Shown here in pieces: positions 45,985 to 55,164 of a DNA stretch of 64,000 nucleotides. The translations under genes and the position numbers were made by a program. Below the pieces are notes generated by a model. It worked only from the letters and a program-made list of their open reading frames with translations. It was not told the DNA's origin and did not search any database. Source of the DNA: an uncultured Bryobacterales bacterium (GTDB lineage Bacteria; Acidobacteriota; Terriglobia; Bryobacterales; UBA6623); the NCBI GenBank assembly GCA_951813605.1, contig OX638379.1, forward strand, positions 1,746,471 through 1,810,470, in the 5' to 3' direction. Every line of letters starts with the position of its first letter. Within the stretch, counting starts at the first letter, position 1.

Positions 45985-47271
45985 TTAATCGGCTTCTTCG
46001 GCAGCCTCGGCGTGTTCGTGGCTATGCGCCTCCGGCGGTGGCAGAGGGACGCGCTCCGCTTCGTCGACTACGAGTTCCAGGGCCTTGGAGCGCCGCCGCT
46101 GGCTGCGCCATGCCGAGATCATGCCGTTCTCGTCCAGCTCCTTGCGGGCACTCTCGGGCGTCATCTGGTGGGACTGCGCGTACCGTTGGATTTCAGATTC
46201 AGTCTCGTCATTCGAGACCGTCAGGTTCTCGACATCGGCGATCCGGTCCAGAACCAGATCCGCGCGGACCCTCATTTCCTCAATGGAACGCTGAATTTCT
46301 GCATTCTCGCTCCCGGGCTCCGAGCCCGACGAATCCTCTTCCGCCTGCCGCAAGCGCTGCTCCATGTACCTAGCCGGCAGGGGCATTGGATGCGAATCGG
46401 CGAGTTGCCGGAGCGCTTGGTTCTGTGCAAACTCCAGAGCTTGTCGCTGCGCGTACGCCTCCATGCCCGCCCTGACATCGGCCTCTAGAGCTTCGAGGCT
46501 GTCGAATCTGTTGTCCACGTCCTTGGCGAATTCGTCGTCGAGGTCCGGCAGCTCGAGTTCGCTGATGCTTCGAATCTCGACGCTGCAGCGCAGGGTCTTG
46601 CCGGCTAGTTTCTCGGTGACTTGCTCGGTGGGATAGGTGACCTCGAACTCGGTTTGCTCGCCGGGGCTGAGCCCGCGCAACGCATCGTTAAAGACGGCAA
46701 GCGTTGCCTCGTGTCCAATAGCGACTTGCGTCTCGTGCTTCTCGATTTCGGGCTCTTCACCGCCCGACGTACCCTCGATCACAATGGTGACGGTGTCGCC
46801 GTCGCGAATGGGCCGAGGGTCCACGTTGCGGTACGAGCCATGGCGATGGCGCAGCTGCTCCAGCTGGCCCTGTACCATCTCGTCGGTAATGATCGGGGAT
46901 TCATACATGACCCGAAGTTTGCGGTATTCCCCGAGTTCAAAGTCCGGAAACACTTCGAATCGCGCCTTAACCACCAGCGGGCTACCCTCCACCAACCGCA
47001 TTTCGTCGATCATGGGGCCGTAGGCGACCCGCAGGTCCCGCCGGCCGATCTCCTTAACGAGATGGAGCCTGACCAGGCCATCCTTCAAGGTCTCTAGGAT
47101 CTCCCGCTCGTAATACCTGCTCAGGACAGTCGCGGGAGCCTTGCCTTTTCGAAACCCGGGTATTGTCGTCGTCCTAGCGACTTGCCTTATGAGACGCCTG
47201 CGCTCGTCGTTGACTTCGTTCCAAGGGATCTTGACGGACACCTTGCGCACGCATTCGTCAATCGCTTCCAA
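45985..47271 (-). CDS. tig: Trigger factor (ribosome-associated chaperone/PPIase)
   Basis: Trigger factor binds L23 at the ribosome exit and folds nascent chains. The 428-residue product has an N-terminal ribosome-binding domain with the signature GFRKGKAPATVLSRYY (residues 38-53), then the FKBP-like domain with VRDGDTVTIVIEGTSGGEE-like text and FEVTYPTEQ, and a helical C-terminal domain ending in an acidic tail with HSHEHAEAAEEAD. Start ATG 47271. It is the first gene of the tig-clpP unit, divergent from rsmA by 112 bases. The FKBP loop is short, suggesting weak prolyl isomerase activity. Confidence 0.94.
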   Translation of the reverse strand: MEAIDECVRKVSVKIPWNEVNDERRRLIRQVARTTTIPGFRKGKAPATVLSRYYEREILETLKDGLVRLHLVKEIGRRDLRVAYGPMIDEMRLVEGSPLVVKARFEVFPDFELGEYRKLRVMYESPIITDEMVQGQLEQLRHRHGSYRNVDPRPIRDGDTVTIVIEGTSGGEEPEIEKHETQVAIGHEATLAVFNDALRGLSPGEQTEFEVTYPTEQVTEKLAGKTLRCSVEIRSISELELPDLDDEFAKDVDNRFDSLEALEADVRAGMEAYAQRQALEFAQNQALRQLADSHPMPLPARYMEQRLRQAEEDSSGSEPGSENAEIQRSIEEMRVRADLVLDRIADVENLTVSNDETESEIQRYAQSHQMTPESARKELDENGMISAWRSQRRRSKALELVVDEAERVPLPPPEAHSHEHAEAAEEAD

Positions 47272-47383
47272 TTCCTACTACCTCCCGAGCCCGAACTCGG
47301 GTGCCGGGGCCAAGGCCAGAATTCAAGTCTATCGCAGTGACGGCAGCCCCCGTTTGGGAACGCAAGGCGCTTAGACTCGAAGA

Positions 47384-48157
47384 ATGGCGATCCGACCCAA
47401 GCTCGGCCAGCATTTCCTTAGCGACGAAGCAGCCCTCGAACGAATCGCCAAGGCTGCCTCCCGGCCCGGGGACACGGTGGTCGAAATCGGGCCGGGCCAC
47501 GGCGCGCTGACCAGACACTTGGTCAGCACGGCCAGGCGTGTCGTTGCTGTCGAGCTTGATGCGAAACTGGCCGAGGCATTATCGGACCAATGCGGACGGC
47601 CAGGAAACCTAGAGGTGATTTGCAAGGATTTCTTGCACTGCCATTTGCCCGATCTAGTGAGTCAAGCTACTTCTGATCAAAATGTTGTAACTGGGAATCT
47701 TCCGTATTACATTACATCCCCTATCCTGCGTTCGGTGTTCTCCGCGCATCATTTGTTCCGATCCGCAACCTTTCTCGTCCAGGAAGAAGTCGCCAACCGC
47801 ACCGTTGCGGGCCCCGGGAGCAGAGCCTACGGCTTTCTCAGTTGCCTTTGCCATCTGTACAGCGAGCCCCGCAAGCTGTTCACGGTGCCGCCGGGCGCGT
47901 TCTCGCCGCGTCCCAACATTCGCTCAGCCGCAGTGCAGTTCGTGCTGCGCAAGCAAGCCCCCCCGCGCGGACTGCTGGCATTCCTCAGCGCGTGCTTCCG
48001 TGCCCCGCGAAAGACGTTGCGAAACAACCTCGTCCGGAGGTATCCGCGGGACAGCGTGGCGGCGGACCCCTGCGCAGGACTGCGGGCGCAGCAGCTCGGA
48101 ATCGAGGAACTTGCCGCGATGTGGCGGCGGATCCAGCCGAGCCCTTCAACAGACTGA
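47384..48157 (+). CDS. rsmA: 16S rRNA dimethyladenosine transferase
   Basis: RsmA (KsgA) dimethylates two adenosines in helix 45 of 16S rRNA using SAM. The 257-residue protein has the SAM-binding sequence VVEIGPGHGALTRHL (residues 32-46), the start KLGQHFLSDEAALERIA and the catalytic NLPYYITSPIL. The C-terminal domain ends in PRKTLRNNL. It is divergent from tig and followed by a TPR gene after 79 bases. Start ATG 47384 matches the family start. Length is typical. Confidence 0.95.
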   Translation: MAIRPKLGQHFLSDEAALERIAKAASRPGDTVVEIGPGHGALTRHLVSTARRVVAVELDAKLAEALSDQCGRPGNLEVICKDFLHCHLPDLVSQATSDQNVVTGNLPYYITSPILRSVFSAHHLFRSATFLVQEEVANRTVAGPGSRAYGFLSCLCHLYSEPRKLFTVPPGAFSPRPNIRSAAVQFVLRKQAPPRGLLAFLSACFRAPRKTLRNNLVRRYPRDSVAADPCAGLRAQQLGIEELAAMWRRIQPSPSTD

Positions 48158-48236
48158 GGCCAGACGGTGCCTGCCCGCTCGAAATCAGGCTGCAAAGCCA
48201 GCGTTGATGTGCTTCACTATAGGCACGGGGATTTCC

Positions 48237-49040
48237 ATGCTTAGTGGCGGGCGTTTGCTGTGGGCGGTGCTCTTAGGGGCGGGAACATGGTGTGCGCTGC
48301 AAGCGCAACTGATCGACCGGACGAAGCAGCCCGACGGACCGGACCTAACCGCCACGGAACTTAGCTTGGAGCGGCGCGCGGACATTTATATGGCCCGGAA
48401 GATGTACCGGGAGGCCGGAGACGCCTACAAGGAAGCCATACGTCTGGAGCCGGGCTCGGCCAAACTAGTCAACAAGCTCGGCATCTCTTACCACCAGCTG
48501 CTGCTCTTGCCGCACGCACGCAGGCAGTACGAGCGATCTTGGAAACTGGACAGAAGCTACAGCCAGGCCCTCAACAACCTAGGCACGGTGCACCATGCGC
48601 AGGGCAATTACCGGCGAGCCATCCGCACCTACAAGAAGGCCTTGGAGATATCGCCGTACTCGGCTTCCATTTACAGCAACCTCGGCACCTCATACTTCGC
48701 CAGGAGGAAATTCAAGGACGCTACGCAGTCCTATCTCCGCGCCTTGGAGCTCGACCCGAATGTGTTCGAGACGCGCGGCACCTTCGGAACGCTGCTGCAG
48801 GAGCGGTCCGTGGCCAACCGCGCCAAGTACTACTACTTCATGGCCAAGGCGTACGCCGGAGTCGAAATGTGGGACCGCGCCATCCTGTACCTTCGCAAGT
48901 CACTCGAAGAAGGCTTCGGGAGCCTTCGAAAGGTGGCAAAAGATGAGGCATTCGCGGGAATGTACGAGTTGCCGGAGTTTCAGCGACTCATATTCCCCGA
49001 GACTTTCGCGAAGGCATCCGGGGGCCCGCAGGCACAGTGA
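48237..49040 (+). CDS. Secreted tetratricopeptide-repeat protein
   Basis: The 267-residue protein starts with a signal peptide (GGRLLWAVLLGAGTWCALQA). It contains about four TPRs from residue 53, for example ADIYMARKMYREAGDAYKEA, LNNLGTVHHAQGNYRRAIRT and YSNLGTSYFARRKFKDATQS, and a C-terminal segment with KVAKDEAFAGMYELPEFQRL. ATG 48237 is preferred because GGGGAT stands 6 bases before it; ATG 48207 is in frame. No enzyme motif is present. TPR proteins of this kind are common in Acidobacteriota; the partner is unknown. Confidence 0.78.
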   Translation: MLSGGRLLWAVLLGAGTWCALQAQLIDRTKQPDGPDLTATELSLERRADIYMARKMYREAGDAYKEAIRLEPGSAKLVNKLGISYHQLLLLPHARRQYERSWKLDRSYSQALNNLGTVHHAQGNYRRAIRTYKKALEISPYSASIYSNLGTSYFARRKFKDATQSYLRALELDPNVFETRGTFGTLLQERSVANRAKYYYFMAKAYAGVEMWDRAILYLRKSLEEGFGSLRKVAKDEAFAGMYELPEFQRLIFPETFAKASGGPQAQ

Positions 49041-50407
49041 GAGTCAGTAACGGGCTCTCTCTGACTGACAAGCGGGGCATTCGGGCACTTGCCCCAAAGA
49101 CGTATTTCCGTCTTGGAGTGGCCTGACACGACCGCTTGGGATCCGTACCGCAGGACAGATGGTTCGACTCGCCTTCCGGCAGCCCTAGTGATTCTTTCGG
49201 CTTGCCTAGGCGAGCAACGCGAAGAGAGGCCTTGTGCCTGACCGCGCGAAACAGAAGAGAATTGGCGTTTTCGGAGTATTGGCTTCTGAAGGCGACTCTG
49301 CTCCACCCCGTGGTGAGTTTGCGTCGATCTTCCGGCATTTGAATGGTTGGCAAACCCGGAGCTTGGACGTCGAGACTCAGTTGGGAGCGAGTTCGATCTT
49401 TGACGGTCACGGACTTCAAACGCCAGACCGGCGTCGCCCAAGCCTTGTTCAAAGACCCTTGTCTCCGCAAGGGGTGGGCGCTCACGTCGTGTTCGCGTAT
49501 GGCTGTCGGGCGAGCCGCCTGAGCTGAAATGAACTTGGCGATTCGCTGGGATGCCAACCGAGGGCAGTGTCGCGGCTCGTCTTACACGGGCTATTCCACC
49601 TGGGGACGCTCCCAGGATGCGATCAAGAATTCCCAAGCCCTGCCGGCGACGAAGCCGACCGTGATGAACAGCGCAGCCTTCCAGAAGAGACATAGCAGGA
49701 AGACCAATGGGAATGCAGGGATCACGAAGCCCGCGAACTCGTTCCAAGCCGAGTCTACGAACCCATCCCAAGCAAGTCCAGGATTGCCTCCAAGATTCTT
49801 ATTGCGGAGACGCATTTGTATGCAATAGCGCCACTTGCGCACTCTCGAGCGCGAACACGCTGAAGGCTGTCACCTCAATGACGGGCACCCGAGCTGCCGA
49901 GCGAGGAGGCCAACTCGCTATTGGCCTCCGTTTCGAAGTTCGCGGTCAAAGCACCCGGCGACCCGGGACCGGGGACCTAGCGGCATTCTGAACCTGCGCG
50001 CCTGGATGCGCCAAGATCGAGGCACTGATCGAAGATCGCTAGTTGATCTCAGCGAGTTGACATCGCCTAAGCGATTTGTTGCAATAGCGCCCGCGTTCAA
50101 GGCGATCCGAGCGTGCTTGCCCGGAAAAGCGGCAAGGTTTAAGCCAATCCGCCAGGCCGCTTTATTAGACCCCGTCGCCGACGACACAGCCGCCAGTGGC
50201 CAACTCGAAGTCCATCGCCCGCACTCCCACGTTAGAGAACTTCGCGGCCAAGGAAAAGAAGGACGCTGCCATGGATAACCTACGGCTCGAGTCCGGTGCG
50301 GACTGGAACTGCCTAGGCATCGTCGAAGAGAGCGACCGCCACGTCCCGGCCCGTCGGCCGGTTGACGAACAGCGCGGCACCCACTACCGGCACTGCTAGA
50401 GGTCAGC
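49041..50407. other. 1.4 kb gene-poor stretch
   Basis: The largest stretch without a confident gene. A bulged hairpin (CCAAAGACG, TATTTC, CGTCTTGG, 49095-49116) lies about 55 bases after the TPR stop but has no T-run. A weak minus-strand membrane frame at 49591-49842 is listed separately. Other frames are short and composition-biased. AGAGGT just before 50408 is the ribosome site of the next gene. Confidence 0.35.
49591..49842 (-). CDS. Possible small membrane protein (weak)
   Basis: This minus-strand frame of 83 residues (GTG start; alternative ATG at 49815) has a hydrophobic C-terminal half (FAGFVIPAFPLVFLLCLFWK and AALFITVGFVAG) that could form two helices. No ribosome site or recognisable family is visible. 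It may be real or chance; the plus-strand frame over it is Ser/Arg-rich and less protein-like. Confidence 0.22.
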   Translation of the reverse strand: MRKWRYCIQMRLRNKNLGGNPGLAWDGFVDSAWNEFAGFVIPAFPLVFLLCLFWKAALFITVGFVAGRAWEFLIASWERPQVE

Positions 50408-50569
50408 ATGGAACACCTTCCCGAGCCGCGGCACCGACCTAGCAATTCTCGTCGTCCGAGTCCGTCGGCTAAAGGCTGGAGGCGGATCTACGTCTCCGTG
50501 CTGGCTCACCTTGGGCTCTGGATCGCGGGCCTTTGGTGGTTTTCTCGCTGGTTCGGTTCCGCTCCATGA
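50408..50569 (+). CDS. 53-residue membrane peptide coupled to the SSS transporter
   Basis: A short gene from ATG 50408 to a TGA at 50567-50569. It has an AGAGGT ribosome site 5 to 6 bases upstream. Residues 1-26 are basic and Pro/Ser-rich, followed by one membrane helix (VSVLAHLGLWIAGLWWF, about 29-45) and a short tail SRWFGSAP. The stop shares ATGA with the start of the sodium:solute symporter gene. Small accessory peptides with one or two helices upstream of SSS symporters are known (for example DUF4212-type), and position, coupling and topology fit such a role. I cannot assign the family from sequence. It probably assembles with or stabilises the transporter. Confidence 0.7.
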   Translation: MEHLPEPRHRPSNSRRPSPSAKGWRRIYVSVLAHLGLWIAGLWWFSRWFGSAP

Positions 50570-52272
50570 ATGCTCTCGACTGGTTGGTCCTAGGGGCGTC
50601 TTTCGCCCTCATCATTGGCTACGGCCTGAAACGTGCAGGCGGTGAATGGTCGGTCGACTCCTACGTCTCCGCTGGAAAGAAGATGCGCTGGTGGGTGATC
50701 GGCTTGTCGATCATGGCCACACAGGCCAGCGCGATCACGTTCATCGGCACCACCAGCCAAGGCTACTCGGACGGTCTCCGATTTGTTCAATTCTACTTCG
50801 GGCTGCCGATCGCAATGGTGCTGATCTCCGCGTTCGCAGCACCGGCCTTCCATCGATCCGGCGTGCGCACGGCTTACGAATACCTCGAGAGGCGTTTCGA
50901 TGCAAAGACCCGCACGCTTGCGAGCTGGGTGTTTCTGATCCAGCGCGGCCTCGGCGTTGGCCTGGCCTTGTATGCCCCGGCTGTGGCCCTCTCCGTCATC
51001 TTTCAGGTTCCCGAGTGGCCGACGATTCTGGCGATGGTCGCGCTTGTCTCGGTCTATACGGTCCTAGGCGGCATTCGCGCCGTGATGAGGGCCGATGCCT
51101 TGCAGATGTGGATCATGTTCGCCGGGATCGCTATCGCGTTCGGCTACGCGGCGTTCGGGCTGCCCGAGGGAGTGTCCGTGCGGGACGCTCTCTACCTAGC
51201 CGGAACCGCCGGAAAGCTCAACGCAGTCGAAACCGGCTTTGACTGGGACAGCCGCTACACACTTTGGTCGGGCCTGATCGGAGCCACTTTCCTCTCTCTC
51301 GCGTACTTCGGCACCGATCAATCCCAAGTCCAGCGCTACTTGACTGCGAAGTCCTTGTTCCACAGTCGTATGAGCCTCCTGTTTAATGCATTGCTGAAGG
51401 TCCCTCTACAGTTTTTCATCCTATTGACGGGCGTGCTCGTATTCTGCTTCTTCCTGTTCGAGGCACCTCCATTGCTCTTCCATCCCGCCGAACGGGAGCG
51501 CCTCGAGCAGACGGACGCCAGCGAAATCGCACGTCTGGAGGAGCGATTCTCTCAAGCGCTTGAACAACGGCGCGCAACCGCCGAGAACTTCCTCGCATCG
51601 CGCGGGAGCGCGGAGCAAGAGGCATTCGCAGCCTCGGATCGAAGGGTGCAACAGGTGCGTCGCGAGGCCATCACCCTCGCTGAGAGGGAAACCGGACCCG
51701 GGAGCTACAGCGACACGAACTACGTTTTCCTGACCTTTGTGCTGACTCAGTTGCCGGCCGGCCTTGTCGGCCTGATCATGGCAGGGGTCTTCGCGGCGGC
51801 CATGTCGACGATTTCCTCGGAGCTCAACTCGCTCGCCACCGCTACCGTCGTTGACCACTACGCTCGCTACGTAAGACCGCGCTTGAGCGAAGTCGGCATG
51901 CGACGGGCGCTGCAATGGGCCACCCTGGCCTGGGCCGCCTACGCGGGGGTCTTCGCCAGCTACGGCGGCAGGCTCGGGTCCTTGATCGAGGCGGTTAACT
52001 TCGTGGGTTCCCTGTTCTACGGGCCGATGCTGGGCGTGTTTGTACTTGCGCTCATGTTTCGGCGGGTGACGGCCGACGGAGCGTTCTGGGGCACCGCATT
52101 CGGCTTGATCGCGGTATGGGGGACCAAGCTGGCATTCCGGAGACTCGCATTTCTGTGGCTCAACCCCCTCGGTTGCATGGCCACCGTACTGGCGGCTGTC
52201 CTTCTGTCGCGCAAGCGCAACGAGCCCGGAGAACAGGATGCAATTCGAGCCTCTACAATGGGAGGTCCATGA
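50566..52272 (+). CDS. Sodium:solute symporter (SSS family)
   Basis: The 568-residue transporter has about 13 to 14 helices and SSS features: SVDSYVSAGKKMRWW (residues 29-43), SAITFIGTTSQGY, VYTVLGGIRAVMRADALQMW (164-182, the family GGxxAVxxxDxxQ signature) and YFGTDQSQVQRYLTAKS. Between helices lies a charged, coiled-coil-like insert (about 305-385; ERERLEQTDASEIARLEERF), unusual in short SSS proteins but seen in some sugar/uronate carriers. ATG 50566 shares ATGA with the preceding small peptide, and its own stop shares ATGA with the sulfatase start, so the three are translationally coupled. The substrate is probably the desulfated sugar or another anion (inference). Confidence 0.9.
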   Translation: MNALDWLVLGASFALIIGYGLKRAGGEWSVDSYVSAGKKMRWWVIGLSIMATQASAITFIGTTSQGYSDGLRFVQFYFGLPIAMVLISAFAAPAFHRSGVRTAYEYLERRFDAKTRTLASWVFLIQRGLGVGLALYAPAVALSVIFQVPEWPTILAMVALVSVYTVLGGIRAVMRADALQMWIMFAGIAIAFGYAAFGLPEGVSVRDALYLAGTAGKLNAVETGFDWDSRYTLWSGLIGATFLSLAYFGTDQSQVQRYLTAKSLFHSRMSLLFNALLKVPLQFFILLTGVLVFCFFLFEAPPLLFHPAERERLEQTDASEIARLEERFSQALEQRRATAENFLASRGSAEQEAFAASDRRVQQVRREAITLAERETGPGSYSDTNYVFLTFVLTQLPAGLVGLIMAGVFAAAMSTISSELNSLATATVVDHYARYVRPRLSEVGMRRALQWATLAWAAYAGVFASYGGRLGSLIEAVNFVGSLFYGPMLGVFVLALMFRRVTADGAFWGTAFGLIAVWGTKLAFRRLAFLWLNPLGCMATVLAAVLLSRKRNEPGEQDAIRASTMGGP

Positions 52273-53693
52273 GGAAAGGCATCTTGTGGCTCGCGTTGGG
52301 CCTTCTCCAAGCCAGCGTGTGGGCAGAACCCCCTAATATTCTGTTCATTGCGGTGGACGATCTCAATGATTGGATTGAGCCGATGGGCGGTCACCCGCAG
52401 GCAAGAACGCCCAATCTGGCGCGACTCGCCCGTCGCTCGACACTGTTCGCCCGAGCCTACACCGCTGCTCCGTCCTGCAACCCCTCGCGAGCGGCGCTGA
52501 TGACCGGGGTCGCGCCGTACCGCTCGGGCATCTACTCCAACTCGCAGGCTTGGCGACCGGCGATGCCAGACGCCGTGACCCTGCCTCAGGCGTTCAGGAA
52601 GAGCGGATATTGGGCCGGAGGGGCAGGGAAGATCTATCACGGCGTTTATCCGGACCCTCCTTCCTGGGATGAGTACTGGCCGTCCAAGTCGCAGCAACGA
52701 GCGCCAGACCCGCTCCCCCCGCAGCGGCCCGCGAACGGCATTCCGAATACTGGCAATTTCGACTGGGGACCGTTGGAAATAGACATAGCCGAGATGTCCG
52801 ATTACAAGGTGGCCGAATGGGTTGCAGGAAAGTTGCGCGCAAGGCACGACAAGCCGTTCTTCCTGGCCTGCGGCATCTTCCGGCCGCATCTGCCTTGGTA
52901 TGTTCCGAAGAACTATTTGGACCGCTTTCCCAGCGATTCGATCGAACTTCCCAGGGTCTTTAGCCGCGATCTCTTGGACGTCCCGACGGCCGGTGTCAAG
53001 ATGGCGAGGCCGGAGCGGGACCACGCCAGCGTCGTCGAACACGGCCAATGGAAGGAAGCCGTGCGGTCGTATCTTGCTTCCGTGAATTTCGCCGACGAAA
53101 TGATCGGCACGGTATTGGACGCGCTAGACGAAGGCGGTCATGCGGACAACACCGTGATCGTCTTGTGGGGTGACCATGGATGGCATCTGGGCGAGAAGCA
53201 TCACTGGCGCAAGTTTGCTCTTTGGGAGGAGGCAACCCGGGTGCCCTTGCTGATTTATGCCCCTCCGGGGACACCGGGTCTTGCCGAGGGTACGCGACAA
53301 GGTGCCGTGTCCCCGAGACCGGTCAATCTGCTCGACATTTACCCAACTTTGCTGGATCTCGCGGGACTCGAGCCCCTAGCCGAGCTGGACGGTCGAAGCC
53401 TCGTGCCACTGCTGCGGAATCCTGAGCAACCATGGCAACCCACTGTAACGACCTACGGCCGCCTGAACCACGCGGTGCGCTCCGAGGATTTCCGGTATAT
53501 CCGGTACGCCGACGGGAGCGAAGAGCTGTACGACCACCGGGTGGACTCGATGGAGTGGACCAATCTGGCCGGCGACGAGTCGTACGCCCAGGCCAAGCGA
53601 GAGCTGTCGAGGTGGTTGCCCGAGACGAATGTGCCGGAGGCACCGGACCAGCCGCGAGACCGTCGCACGAACGAAGTAGCGGTGCCTCGCTAG
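52269..53693 (+). CDS. Sulfatase (iduronate-2-sulfatase-like), secreted
   Basis: The 474-residue protein starts at ATG 52269 with a perfect GGAGGT ribosome site and a signal peptide ending near WAEPP. Metal-site text NILFIAVDDLNDW (residues 23-35) and the formylglycine motif CNPSRAALMTG (Cys70) are present, as are LWGDHGWHLGEKHHWRKFAL and the iduronate-2-sulfatase-like GGAGKIYHGVYPD. It should remove a sulfate ester from a glycan or uronate-containing sugar. Its start overlaps the stop of the SSS gene, indicating cooperation with that importer. About 0.25 kb downstream the PQQ dehydrogenase gene begins, in the same direction. Confidence 0.9.
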   Translation: MRKGILWLALGLLQASVWAEPPNILFIAVDDLNDWIEPMGGHPQARTPNLARLARRSTLFARAYTAAPSCNPSRAALMTGVAPYRSGIYSNSQAWRPAMPDAVTLPQAFRKSGYWAGGAGKIYHGVYPDPPSWDEYWPSKSQQRAPDPLPPQRPANGIPNTGNFDWGPLEIDIAEMSDYKVAEWVAGKLRARHDKPFFLACGIFRPHLPWYVPKNYLDRFPSDSIELPRVFSRDLLDVPTAGVKMARPERDHASVVEHGQWKEAVRSYLASVNFADEMIGTVLDALDEGGHADNTVIVLWGDHGWHLGEKHHWRKFALWEEATRVPLLIYAPPGTPGLAEGTRQGAVSPRPVNLLDIYPTLLDLAGLEPLAELDGRSLVPLLRNPEQPWQPTVTTYGRLNHAVRSEDFRYIRYADGSEELYDHRVDSMEWTNLAGDESYAQAKRELSRWLPETNVPEAPDQPRDRRTNEVAVPR

Positions 53694-53831
53694 CACTGTC
53701 CGTTCTCGCGTAAAGAACCACGCCGGTTAGGCGCTCGCTCGCCGGTGCGAGTAACAATCAAGAACCGGGTACTCGGCCAAGGGGGGCTCGGAGAACAGAC
53801 CGCTATCGACGAGCGCCCGGCACGGCCCTCC

Positions 53832-53916
53832 TTCGTCTGCCGGCGCACGCCGACGAGATCTCACCGGAGTTGGGTTGACCGTTCCTAATCGCCCGGCGAG
53901 AGCGCCGGCAGACGAA
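53832..53916. repeat. 15-base perfect inverted repeat in the leader of the PQQ dehydrogenase gene
   Basis: TTCGTCTGCCGGCGC (53832-53846) and GCGCCGGCAGACGAA (53902-53916) are exact reverse complements separated by 55 bases. The right arm ends 21 bases before the ATG at 53938. No T-run follows on either strand in the orientation needed for an intrinsic terminator, so a leader RNA structure or protein-binding site is more likely. Confidence 0.7.
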
Positions 53917-53937
53917 AAATCCGCTACGCTAATAGCC

Positions 53938-55131
53938 ATGAGAAATTGGTTGAAACTCTCGCTCTCCGTTCTTTGCGTCGCGGCGATCGCAGCTGGGGAA
54001 CCCAGCAAGCCCGTGAACTGGGAAGGCCTGCCCAAGCCGTTCCATAGTCCTTCGGCCAGAAACCGGCCGAACGTCATCGATCGTCCAGCAGATGGCAAGC
54101 TCATGGTTCCCGAGGGGTTCAAGGTCGAGGAGTACATAACTGGTGACTTTCAGCGGCCGCGGTTCATGACTCTCGGGCCTAGCGACGAGCTGGTGTTTTC
54201 AGATTCGGGCTCCCGCAACCAACCCGACGGCGCGGTTTACGTGAGCCGCGAGGGCCAGGTAAACAAGCTGATCGAGGACTTGGACCGCCCCTTCGGACTT
54301 GCGTTTCACGACAAGTGGCTCTACGTCGCCGAGACGACGTCGGTGAAGCGCTACGTCTACGATGCCAATGCGATGAGCGCAGGCAAGGGCGAGGAGATCA
54401 TTTCTTTCAAGGACTTCGGCAAGGGGCACTGGACTCGCTCCCTCTTATTCGACAAGGATCACGTCAAGCTGTACGTGACGGTCGGATCGGAATCCAATAT
54501 CGATCTCGGCGAGGACCCCATGCGTGCGGCGCTTCACCGCTACAATCCCGACGGCAGCGGTCACGAAACAGTGGCGACGGGCCTCCGAAACATCATCGGC
54601 TTGCAGTGGTATCCCGGATCGGATCAGATTTGGGCGGCGGTTCAAGAGCGGGACGGCCTAGGCGACGATCTCGCCAACGACTTCTTGGTCAACGTCCAGG
54701 ACGGCAAGTTCTATGGATGGCCACACGCCTACAACGGCCCTCACGCAGAGCCTCGTCACGAGGGCCAAGGCGCTGACATGGTCGAGAAGACGCTTTACCC
54801 GGACGTCCTGCTAGGGGCGCATGTGGCCGTTCTCGACATCCGGTTCTACACGGGCCATCAGTTCCCCGATAAATACAGGGGAGGGCTGTTTCTCGCCTTC
54901 CATGGTTCGTGGAATCGCGCCGAGCGTGTCGGATACAGCGTCACATTCATCCCGTTCAAGGACGGTCGACCCCAGTCTGGACCGCAAGACTTCCTGACTG
55001 GTTGGATGATGGCCCCTGAGAAGAGCGAGGTCTGGGGGCGTCCGGTGGGGCTGCTGCTGCTGAAGGACGGATCGATGCTGGTGAGTGACGATGGCGGCAG
55101 GAAGATCTGGCGTGTGAGCTACGGCGAGTGA
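53938..55131 (+). CDS. PQQ-dependent sugar dehydrogenase (sorbosone dehydrogenase-like), secreted
   Basis: These beta-propeller enzymes oxidise sugars using PQQ in the periplasm. The 397-residue protein has a signal peptide ending near AIAAGEPSK, and propeller text RPFGLAFHDKWLYVAETTSV, TVGSESNIDLGEDPMRAALH, WAAVQERDGLGDDLANDF and FHGSWNRAERVGYSV (typical of the GSDH/sorbosone branch), ending SMLVSDDGGRKIWRVSY. ATG 53938 is preceded by a large inverted repeat rather than a clear ribosome site. It lies downstream of the SSS-sulfatase operon. Free sugar from sulfatase action is a plausible substrate, but this is inference. Confidence 0.85.
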   Translation: MRNWLKLSLSVLCVAAIAAGEPSKPVNWEGLPKPFHSPSARNRPNVIDRPADGKLMVPEGFKVEEYITGDFQRPRFMTLGPSDELVFSDSGSRNQPDGAVYVSREGQVNKLIEDLDRPFGLAFHDKWLYVAETTSVKRYVYDANAMSAGKGEEIISFKDFGKGHWTRSLLFDKDHVKLYVTVGSESNIDLGEDPMRAALHRYNPDGSGHETVATGLRNIIGLQWYPGSDQIWAAVQERDGLGDDLANDFLVNVQDGKFYGWPHAYNGPHAEPRHEGQGADMVEKTLYPDVLLGAHVAVLDIRFYTGHQFPDKYRGGLFLAFHGSWNRAERVGYSVTFIPFKDGRPQSGPQDFLTGWMMAPEKSEVWGRPVGLLLLKDGSMLVSDDGGRKIWRVSYGE

Positions 55132-55164
55132 GATTGACGGCCAGACACGGAATAGGTCCCTAGC

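Noticed and set aside
49918-50445. Minus-strand frames over 50165-50445 as a decayed gene
   Set aside because: Short hydrophobic fragments appear in different frames, but no family is recognised and the real small gene at 50408 lies on the plus strand.
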